Below, one piece after another: positions 24,989 to 34,435 of a stretch of 64,000 nt of DNA; the stretch's first letter is position 1; each line of letters starts with the position of its first letter. Position numbers and translations under genes: made by a program. Origin of the DNA: Asterella californica (lineage: Eukaryota; Streptophyta; Marchantiopsida; Marchantiales; Aytoniaceae); assembly GCA_036924285.1 (NCBI GenBank), contig JAYKYS010000010.1, forward strand, positions 15,351,001 to 15,415,000, given 5' to 3'. The notes under the pieces were generated by a model. It had not been told where the DNA came from, ran no database searches, and was given only the letters and a program-made list of their open reading frames with translations.

Positions 24989-25703
24989 ATGGATGAACCT
25001 CATGTTCAGCTCAAGACGAAAATTCCATATCAACCTGACAAGACAGGCTCGACTATAACAGATCATGGTCCAAAATCGTCACAGGGCACAACCAACACGA
25101 AATTGAAATCCTTATCGAACAAGATTGAGGAGGTCATCATGTCCTCAAAGAGGTCATTTTGTTTCTCCATCGAGGAGACCGAGCAAAAAGATGTCAAGGA
25201 GAAGGGAGCATTCAATTTCATTGTGTACAAGTATGAGAGGAAGCTACCAAAGGAGAAAACTATCTCGGATATTACTCTATGCCACTGGGTGCACATGCTG
25301 GTAGTAAGGTCACTGCAGATAGAATCAAAGCAGTAGAGGAGATGAAGCAGAATTTCCTAACATTTGACTACACCAAAGGCTTGGCAAACTTCCATGTCTC
25401 TTGCTGTGATGAGCACGAGACAAAGTTGTTTCTGATGGATGAGATTTGATCCTCGTGGAGTCCAAGCTGACAAGAGCAGAATTCAAAGTTTGAGGAAGAA
25501 TGCGATAAAGATCCAGAGTTGTTTGGCTGGCTGAAAGAGCAACGATTTTTCTTCCTGGGATGGAAACCATAGGCTATACTGTTCACTGCTGCCAAGTACT
25601 CGATTGACGTTAAGTACCATCCACTAGTAGCTTGCATAATTCTAGACCACACTACCAAAGATGTCCAAGAGATATGTACATCAATGCATACGAGGAACAC
25701 GTA
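24989..25703 (+). pseudogene. Unidentified decayed coding region in three frames
   Basis: An ATG frame of 115 codons opens at 24989. Near 25265 the protein-like signal passes to another frame (PLGAHAGSKVTADRIKAVEE, then FLTFDYTKGLANFHVSCCDE and HETKLFLMDE), which stops at 25447-25449. A third frame from about 25470 reads KFEEECDKDPELFGWLKEQR, FFFLGWKP, one stop, then FTAAKYSIDVKYHPLVACII and QEICTSMHTRNT, ending in ACGTAAGTA, which also fits a splice donor. The orderly frame changes and protein-like composition suggest an ancestral product of at least 230 residues broken by two or more frameshifts. I do not recognise the family. It could be an accessory gene of a transposon or a host gene fragment. 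Confidence 0.45.
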
Positions 25704-25911
25704 AGTATTTTTTCTGCCATCTCATCTGTTTGTGCAAGTTCATTTACCGACCATACTAGATCTTAGTTTCTAAGATACTGCATGAGTAAACTAACGTAAT
25801 CGTTAGCTCAAGGTAAAGTAGTAAAGTATTATCTTGTGGATAATTCTGTCTGAACAGAACTTACTAGTTGTTCGCCGATGAATATAGCATATGAATGTTG
25901 ACATGTAGTAC

Positions 25912-26165
25912 GACTAAGCTAGTGAAATTCGCTAGTTGAATCGTTGGTTTTGAAAACGGTCTAAGTCTTAGGACTAGTAGCGTTGTACACAACTTCGCTA
26001 ATTGCAACTTGAAATTACTGTATGTAAGCTAGCAAAGTCCGCTAGCTTACACATAACTTATAGATAACTTGAACAGTATGTGTAAGCTAGCTTACACATA
26101 GTTGAAGAGTCAATTATGAAATGTATCGAATAGATATGTATGTACAGTATGTAAGCTAGCAACGT
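25912..26165. repeat. Cluster of GCTAGC-centred inverted repeats
   Basis: A perfect 24-base palindrome lies at 26077-26100 (half-site TATGTGTAAGCT). Just upstream, TATGTAAGCTAGC (26021-26033) faces GCTAGCTTACACATA (26041-26055) across a seven-base loop. The same half-site recurs near 26150, and diverged AAGCTAG/CTAGTT motifs lie at about 25915-25940. Confidence 0.75.
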
Positions 26166-26256
26166 TGTCTAGTCGTGTATGTCTGTTTAGTATATTTGGT
26201 AGTTGTGAATGTATGTTCAGTCTGTAGTTATGTAAGTATGTTCAATATACGCTGAC

Positions 26257-26517
26257 TTGTCCAAGAGAGAAGTAGCATTATTTGCATATGACAACAATGC
26301 TGATGCTGATGTTCGTCGAATGTATAGGTTCCACCATAAAGTTGAATATTTTCACCAACAATTTATTGAGAGCAAGAAGACCGGAGAAACATCAAATCAA
26401 CTGAGGAAACAATTGACTTTAGAAACAATCAACGTACAAAATGAAGATGAATTGCAGAAATCCATGTTGATTTTGGAAATTGCTTTCCAAGTTACTTTCA
26501 AAACCGACCATTTGTGA
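26257..26517 (+). other. Open frame without a recognised domain
   Basis: The 86-codon frame lacks an ATG at its edge. It is rich in Asn, Gln, Glu and Lys (for example HHKVEYFHQQFIESKK) and could be an eroded exon or retroelement gag segment. It is not homologous to anything I recognise and may be chance. Confidence 0.2.
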
Positions 26518-28037
26518 GAAGTCCAAGAGAGGATCTTTCTAAGTGAGAGCGTCAGGAACCTATTTACTAAAGATGGCAAGATAAAGAAACATGACGATGA
26601 AGGATGAAAGGAGTGTGACAATGTGTTGATGATATGAAATTGTCCATCCTTTTTTGAGTTGACCAAGGCGTGTCAATGGACGAGATGCAAAAAGATTTTG
26701 AACGGTGTCGTGTTATGGATTGTATCCGGATGACTATTATTCAGATTGTGGATATAAAAAACTTGACCTATACGTTGTGAAAGATTGAATACATTCTTTT
26801 TCATCGTAGTCGTATCATAGGGCGTGAAAGACGTGATCAAGAATACGCTGGGTGTTTGACTATGAAAAGTGTGTGCAGTCGAGAAAGAAGAACAACAACA
26901 CACGGATGTCAAATATCCAGTCCAATCTTTGAGTATTTCTGCTTTTATACACAAAAAATTACAACCAGACTTCAAACGTCTGAAAATTATCTCCACAAGT
27001 TCTCCAAATTAAAATCTATCAACCTCCCTATGTAGCTCTTGAAAATACCTTTCCTCCCTATCAACAATTATGCCATTTCAAATATTTCTATATTTTTTCC
27101 TCTACCTTCCCCTATCGTTCAACTTCGGGATGCGTCTCGAAGTTCACTTGTTGAAAGTTGACCGTTTCCCAAATATGAGCTTCCTGACTCCTTCCTCTCA
27201 GAAAGTTGATGTTGATGATACCCAACATGATGTACTCTCGAGCATGGAGTTATCCCTTCTCAAATGCAAACCTTCGCTTCTCTCTTCTCATCAACTCCGA
27301 GACGCGTCATGAAGTTCAACAATTTAGTGCTCAACATTCTTCCCAATATGACCTGTCCAAGACGTGTCTCTCGTCGAGCCGGTTCTGATGATACCAATTC
27401 AACTCAAACGGACTCACGAGTAAAGGGCTATGCGTCCTCAAAGTTTCCTTTCTCTCCTCTCATTAGAGAAGTAAAATTTGGTTGAATTCCTCTAGAAAAC
27501 TCAAGTTGAACTTTGGGAAGAGTCTCTAATTTCACAGTTGACCATTAGACTTATTAGCTCTGCTTTTATCCCACCCAATCAAGATAAAAATTCACAGGAA
27601 AAACCTGACAACTTGTCGACGTTTGAACTCAATATTTGTTTAAAATCACCTCGACTGCGCGGCTTTTCTATATTTGACAAACAGCCCACCTAGATCCACA
27701 TGTCACCTCTCTGTTCAACCACATGCACACAGTCACATGAAAGCCATGCATGACGCCACATATCACACATCCGCATTATCACATCAGCAACTGGAACTAT
27801 TTTAACAATCGTCCAATCAACATTCACCACATCAATCTTACCCACAAAGATCCACATCAACACCATATCACCACGTGTTGTCTCGAGGTCAGCATGGATG
27901 GACATGTGTTAGCGCCATGTCAGCTATCATTATCACATCATCGTTACATGAACAGGTCATCATCTCAGAGAAAATATCACATCAGCAAAATAACACGTGT
28001 CAATTTTTCACATCGCATTTTTTAGTTTTTGACACGT
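26518..28037. other. Intergenic; CACATCA-rich tract at 27.7-28.03 kb
   Basis: From 26518 to 27680 nothing beyond short frames is visible. From about 27690 to 28030 the plus strand is full of CACATCA, CCACAT and ATCACATC motifs, so both strands lack many stop codons and give shadow ORFs. A similar CATCAT-rich stretch resumes at 29650-29700, on the other side of the solo LTR, showing that the LTR landed inside this tract. Confidence 0.5.
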
Positions 28038-29641
28038 TGTCGTGTCGTGGACCGGCTCCTACCTGAAATTCAAACTTCGATGCTTGTCGCTCCAAAGACA
28101 CTCATGAGAAGACAAGCTAAGCCCCAGCTTACGGGTTTTTGGCACCACTTCGGATCTTCGTTTTTATCGCACCAGTGGATAGAGCTCCTTGTCACCTTTC
28201 CATAGGCACTTCATCTACTTCGTTTGGACGCCTAGTGGAAAAGTTACAAGACTCGAAAGATGGAGAAAACAAGCTAGGCCCCAGCTTACGGGCTTTTGGC
28301 GCAACTTCGGATCTTCACTTTCATCACATAGATGGGTAGAGCTCGTTATCAGCTTTCCATGGGCATCTTGTTTACTTCGTTTGGACATCCAGAGGAGAAG
28401 TTATGCGATTCGAAAGAAGGCAAAATCAAGCTAGGCTCCTAGTTACTTGCTGACTGAGTATTTAGGGCTTCAGGCGTTATATCAAAGACGCAAGGGGCCG
28501 GCTTCTTATTATTCAGGAGAAAACTGTACGTACAGAGACTGTAACAAGGGGGCAGCTTAAGAGCTAGCTTGCGTCTACGACCTGTCAACGGACGGTTCGG
28601 GAGATTTAGGAGTCCAATGCAAGCGCGCAAGGCGTCGTTGGGTTCATCTGTGCAGGCTACGCACTGGTTCAAATGTTTTGGGAAGAGACGGATCGGGGAG
28701 TGCGTACTGAGTGAAATTGAGACGCAGGAGACAGATTTGGAATTTTCAATTACATGTGAAGGAGAGTTGGACCGTTCGAGCCGTTCGGGAGTCCAAACTT
28801 GCTGTCCTTGGATCCAACGAGATCAGAACACCGAGTTCTACAGGAAATTGAAGACGATACCAGTTTTCATCAGGCGGCTTGGAAGTTCTGAGTGAAATTG
28901 GCTCGCATGGAAGCGCTTACATCAGATTTTTGTTCACCTGCGACTTGAGGTTGGATTGTTCTTCGCGATCGGTTAGCCAAGCTCTTCGTTCTTGGTGCCT
29001 ACGCGATCAAGGAGTCTTCATGTACGCATAGGAGAAGACTGTACGTGATTTGGATTGTTGGTTTGGGTGTGGTGAGCGAGTTTGAGCCGCAGGGAGCCGA
29101 TTTACGTCAGTTTTTTTGCAATCTGCGACCTAATTTCTTGCGTGGTTTTGCAAGGGGAACTCCAAACTACTTGTTTGGAATCTTGTTGGGTTCAGGGTAG
29201 CTAGATCTATCTGTTAGGGAAGACGGATATCAGTTTAGACGATCCGTTCGTGCGGTGTGTGCGGTTTTAAGCCGCAGGGAGGAATTTTTGAAGGTTCGAT
29301 TACCTGCGACCAAAAATCGATGATATCTCGGCTGATGGGAGTCGGATCTGAAGGTTTCTTGGGTTAACGGAGTCAGCGGAGGAGACCCTATCGACATCTG
29401 AAGTCCGTTCAGCGAAAGGAGGAAGTCCACAGATAGGTTACAGACTGCTCTGGTCTGGTTCTCAGTTCTATGCTCTTAGGAGAAAGAACCGGCAGTGTAC
29501 ATACATTTGGAGTGTATATATTGCAGCGTTCGTTTTCATGGTTGTTTTTCTCTGTCTTGTCTCTGTTTCAGCACCCAACATCTCCACAGCCAGGAACCTC
29601 GCGTTTTCTTGGACATCCTTCACGCACAATCCGACACGATA
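28038..29641 (+). mobile_element. Solo LTR of a large LTR-retroelement family
   Basis: It starts TGTCGTGTCGTGGACCGG and ends CCGACACGATA, an imperfect terminal inverted repeat. ACGT lies on both sides, consistent with a short target duplication. It aligns along its length with 31091-31999 and with 34436-37096 (shared blocks GACACTCATGAGAA, AGCTTACGGGCTTTTGG, TCGGATCTTCACTTTCATC, GACATCCTTCACG). A segment of about 150 bases is tandemly duplicated near its start (28105-28265 and 28266-28430). Compared with the 34-37 kb copy it lacks the segment between the GATAG motif near 29432 and the CTGCTCTGG motif near 29446. No coding sequence. Confidence 0.75.
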
Positions 29642-31085
29642 ACGTAAAAAAAATACCGCATCAACACTCCATCTGCCATGTCATCATCATGACATCTCAA
29701 AGCTCTAAAAGTTAAACAGAGGTTCAAAATGATGAAATATCAGTTTTGATCTCCTCGACAAGACCTATCCAATGCTTACAACCCATGTTTAAAGTAAGTT
29801 GAGAAAATATTTTTCCAAAACCTTGGTTTCACATCATAGTTGATCCACTACATGACATCACTTTTGACAAATTGTTGGTATCTTTTTTAAAACCCATGAA
29901 ATTTTACATTATAGAAATATTTTTTATGATTTCATATTGTGGAGCCCATAGAGTTCATGGACTTCTCTGTTCTTATTTTTCTAACTAATTTACTCATCTT
30001 TTGGAACTTTTTTCCAGAAAGATCGATCTCATTTTCTTCCAAAAAGATCGGTTGATCGATCTCATATGTCCTTCAAAACTTCTTTTTGGCGTTAAAGACC
30101 CAATAGAACCCGAACTTAAAAAGAGACCATCAAGGATGAAAAATTTGTTGGAAATTTCTCCTCTGGTGTTATGTTGTGGACCGACTAATGAGTGAAAGAG
30201 AGGTTGGGAAAAAAATATTTCTCACAGTTTTCTAGAATGTGAATATGAGATCACCACTGTGTAGAGCTTATAGAGTAGAGCAAGATTGGTTTTTAATCGT
30301 CACAAATTGTATCATAGCGAGAGCCTTTTCTTTGAGAAATGACGTACCTTAGAAGGATGGTTAGAGGTTGACGCACATTAAAGCAACTAGTATCTTATAT
30401 TCCTCTCGCACTTCTCATCAATCTAAGCACTTTCTTTTCTTCAGTAAAGGATCAAGATAACCACACGAACACATTGAGTGATCATGGGTACGACAAATAG
30501 AATAGATGACGATACAATCTCTTGGTAGTATTCCTCTTCGAAGTTCCTCACTACTAGGGCTTGGTACATAGCTTTGGGTCGACCAATGTGTCTTATCTTG
30601 CACTTAGTGTTAAAGTTGATGGACGGGAGCTGATTTAAATCAATCTCTTGTTAAATGAGGACAAAAATAATAAGATCTCATTCTTGGTCGTAAGTGACAA
30701 CAGATAAGATCGTTAAGGACAAATGAGATTATAACTTACGATGTCGCACTACTTGACAGCTACATGTTACATTTCTACTCCGGCACTTGAGTTTAGTAGT
30801 TCTAGAAGTTAGCTCATATTACTTCTAGTCCTTTATGTACATGTTTGACATCTTTGCATACGGTGTTAACACTATTGTGTTATATATTTTGAGTCCTAGT
30901 AGGTTGATAGTATGTTATCTATCTTGTTCAAGCACTTGTGCGCTTGTGCAAGTGATTTCATGCTTATCTATGTTTTCAAAGTACATAACTTTAGGTCTAC
31001 CATGTGGATAGAGTTTAAGCTCATGGGTTGTACTTACATGTCGTCCATGCATGCTTTCTAGCTTGTTTAAGTTATCTTTCAGGAT
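29642..31085. other. Spacer between the solo LTR and the gag-only element
   Basis: No gene or named repeat seen. A small inverted motif (CACTTG...CAAGTG) lies near 30932-30953. Confidence 0.4.
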
Positions 31086-31090
31086 TACGT

Positions 31091-31999
31091 TTTCGTGTTG
31101 TGGACCGGCTCCTACTTGAAGTTCAGACTTTGATGCTTGTCGCTCCAAAGACACTCATGAGAAAAGCAAGCTAGGCCCTAGCTTATGAGCTTTTGGCACA
31201 ATTTTGGATCTCCACTTTCATCGCATTAGTGGATAGAGCTCTTTGTCAGCACTCCATAGACACTTCGTCTACTTCGTTTAGACGTCTAGTGGAGAAATTA
31301 CAAGACTCGAAAGATGGATAAAACAAGCTAAGTCTCAACTTACGGATTTTCTGGCACGACTTCGGATCTTCACTTTCATCGCATCAATGGATAAAGCTCG
31401 TTATCAACTCTCCATAGGCACTTCGTCTACTTCATTTGGACGCTTAATGGAGAAGTTACGTTATTCAGAGTAAGGAAAGAAGACTCTATCGACATCTGAA
31501 GACCGTTTGACGAAAGGAGAAAGTTCTCAGATAGATTTTTTTCGGTTCTTTCATTAAGGTTTTCATCCTTTGGAGTTTGTTAGAGATCTAGTTGGCTATA
31601 TATAGCTTATGATAGCTAGCTTTGGCTAAGAGCTTGTACATGGATGTGGTTTGGACTTGGGTTTCAATCGTGTGATACTGGTCAGCTCTATTTGTTAGCA
31701 AAGAGAAGTTTTTCTTGCTTTGAGCTACGCTTTCGGTGGTTTTGGATCAGGGTTGAGATTCAGGGGTTTGTTTTAAGGGCTTTGAAGCAGATTACATATC
31801 GCTCTGGTCTGTTTCTCAGTTTTGTGTTCTTAGGAAGGAAGAATCGGCAGTGTACATACATTTGGAGTTGGTATATATATTGTAGCATTCGTTTTCGTGG
31901 TTATTTTTCTTTGTCTTGTCTCTGTTGAGCACACAGCATCTCCACAGTCAAGAACCTCGCGTTCTCCTAGACATCCTTCACGCAAAAACTGACACGATA
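31091..31999 (+). repeat. 5' LTR of the gag-only element (internally deleted)
   Basis: It aligns at both ends with the other two LTR copies but jumps from the AGAAGTTACGTTATTC region (about 31460) straight to the GACATCTGAAGACCGTTTGA segment (about 31490). The central part seen at 28440-29390 and 35650-36620 is missing. It ends CTGACACGA before TACGA. Confidence 0.7.
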
Positions 32000-32333
32000 C
32001 GATGATGAACTCGACGTGAAAGTTCGGGGTGGAGATTTCTGTGTTTGAACTTGGAAGAGGAGATCAACAATCATAAACGAAGATGAAGATGGGTACGGTT
32101 GTTCGGGAGGATGTTGCGGACCTGGGATGATGGATATGTAGATGCTCGGGATCATGGGAGGATGAGAGGATGGAATGAGCTACGACTATGGACGGGATGG
32201 ATGGATTAGAGGGGATACCAGGGGTGCATTTGGATGCAGCACTGCACGTTTGTTTCAAACCTTCATTTTGTTTCTGCGACAAGAGCAAAGAAAATAACAA
32301 AATGAGGCTTCGGGGAGGGAGGCGCTTCGAAGC

Positions 32334-33415
32334 GTGATCGACAAGCTCGATCTAATTGATGGGGGAGACATCTTAAAGTACTTGAGATGTTACAAGACGG
32401 AGATGGATTTAGATCAAGTATTGGAGAAAAAGATGATCGAGACATTAGAACTCGCTGCGATGCCTGAGATAAGGGAGCATGTGAAGGGTCTAATAAAGCG
32501 TTTTGGAAGGAACTGAGATACATTTTCACATGCGCTGATGGAGAAATATTACTCGAGTAACCAAGAAATCATTTTTGAGATGGGTCAACCGATCCAGCAA
32601 GGGTTTACAGCCTACAGAGATGTTAAACGAGCTCGAGAGATAATTCTTTCAACTATCTCGGTGGAAAAGCTAACCTTGGAGAGCTACAAGACAGAGTTGT
32701 TTCTTCAAGCTGTTGATGAACCATGGCAAGAGCGGTCGGAGCTACTTCTGGAGGATGGAGAGGAAGAAGAAAGATTGACAAGGAATTGGGAGGTTGTGCA
32801 TGAAGCGGTTGAGCTTCTTGTCTGGAGACATACAAGAAAAAGGGTTACAAGGTCGACACCTGTATCGTTGACTACCACACCAGTTCGGATAATATATGAG
32901 GTTCAACCTCCAGTTGTGACTGTAGAGGAGAAGGATCCAATCTTCGAGGACCTACAGCAAAAAATGCAAGATCTGCAAGCTAAGGTTACTAGGTTGGAGG
33001 ACAAGGAATCATCAACTGAGATGGAACTTGTACCCAAATCAGCTTGGGTACATCAGTGCGTGTGTGTGATGATACCTATCATCAACGGGATGATTGCATG
33101 GACTTTGCATAGTCTTTGCAGATGGAGATTGTTTCTTGGGAGGATGGAAAGGTTGCATTCAAAAGTACGGGTACTCTCTTTCAAGCCAACGTTGGTAAAA
33201 AGGAGATAAAGAAGTTTGTGGATGATTATCTTGTAGCACATGTAGTTGTAGCTACCGAAGCTACAAATTATGGTGCTAGGGTGGAGGAAATTGAGCATGA
33301 TCCCCATATGGATGATTTGGATGAGCACATGTATCCAAGCGAACTCAAGTTTGTTACTACATCCACGATGCAGAGCGAGAAGAAGGGACAAGAAGAAACT
33401 TCTTCAGGGAAGTAG
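32334..33415 (+). pseudogene. Gag polyprotein with CCHC zinc knuckle, broken
   Basis: The frame begins near 32334 (an upstream start is not defined) and reads AMPEIREHVKGLIKRFGRN, an in-frame TGA at 32514-32516, then DTFSHALMEKYYSSNQ and on to about 33050. A predicted coiled-coil stretch lies near 32935-33010 (EDLQQKMQDLQAKVTRLEDK). At 33056-33100 a zinc knuckle of the form C-x2-C-x4-H-x4-C is evident (CDDTYHQRDDC half), but a one-base loss between the first two cysteines shifts the frame. The continuing frame (33116-33415) carries a TAG shortly before it and reads EIVSWEDGKVAFKSTGT and FQANVGKKEIKKFV. Gag packages element RNA; this copy is inactive. The architecture matches Gypsy-type gag proteins of early land plants, as far as I recall. 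Confidence 0.75.
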
Positions 33416-34423
33416 GTTGAGAAGAATAAGGTTCAACATGAAACTATTCTTCCTGAACTGGCAGTGGAGGGCGATCCTTCACAACCAGAGGAGATGGTTG
33501 GGGTGCAGACAATGGACATGGTTGATCTGGTTGCAGACATACAACATCCAGATATTAGTATAACGATGGATATGAAGGGAGGTTGGGAGGAGCGCATCCG
33601 AGATGCCAAGGTTGGATTTCGTTTCACGAGAGGTCTTGGATGCAGTTACAAGAGAAGTCCATGATGTCATCATTGACATCATCAAGGATGGACCTCATGA
33701 GGATGAAAGAGAGTGGACGGATGCTCTCGAGGCTACATGTATAAGATGATGGATAAGGATGGCTTACAGGAGAGAAGCCATTGCTGAAGATGATTATGCT
33801 TGAGAGGTTGTGAAAGTTTACATGTGATTAGGGTTGGGAGGTTGTAAAGATTTTCAGAAGAAGAGATCAGGGAGGATGATGGTTGAGGAGGATACCATTG
33901 TACAGCGAGATAATGATGGTTGCGTTTGAGGATTTTGGTTGCGACAATGTGGTTTTTTTTTTCAGAAAACAAAAGAGAAGAGAGAAATACGTACAATGAC
34001 ATGTACAACTTGAGGTTGAGGGTTACAATCAAGATATGTGGTGATGATTGGGAGGATGGGTGATGTCTACTACGACACTTGGATCAGAAACCTCGACGGT
34101 GAGGTTCAACTAGGTAGATGGGAGGCATTTCTATGGTATGATGGTTCACTCTTTCTATGTCTTCGAACGCATCTTCGAACGCATATTGAAAGATGTGTAG
34201 ACCTAGAGGAGGTGATTGGATGACAGGTTGAAGAAGAAAGTCGATGAATATGGATCTAGGGAAGATCATGACAGGATAGCAACTTTAAGATGACGATCAG
34301 GTTGCAACCTCGAGGATGAGGATGACTGAGATGGAAAGGAAGATGACAAGATGGGAGTGAGTGTGCGTGCCGGTCCACTCTTTGATTGGTATCTGTGGTG
34401 CATACCGGAGGATACATAGGTTT
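33416..34423 (+). other. Gag tail and decayed internal region of the element
   Basis: Fragments such as VEKNKVQHETILPELAVEGD, GGWEERIRDAKVGF and then, in another frame, EVLDAVTREVHDVI lie between 33418 and 33740 and probably represent the gag C-terminus. From 33750 to 34420 the plus strand is purine-rich (AGGAGGAT-type) but no reading frame can be followed. Confidence 0.5.
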
Positions 34424-34435
34424 GGAGGGGGTGGA
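34424..34435 (+). other. Polypurine tract before the 3' LTR
   Basis: GGAGGGGGTGGA immediately precedes TGTCGTGTCGTGG. It is the same tract as in the minus-strand Gypsy relic at 23692-23703, linking the two elements to one lineage. Confidence 0.65.

Noticed and set aside
32538..33209. Intact 223-codon gene
   Set aside because: It is the middle of a broken gag: the frame continues upstream through an in-frame TGA and its last part is out of frame after the zinc-knuckle deletion.
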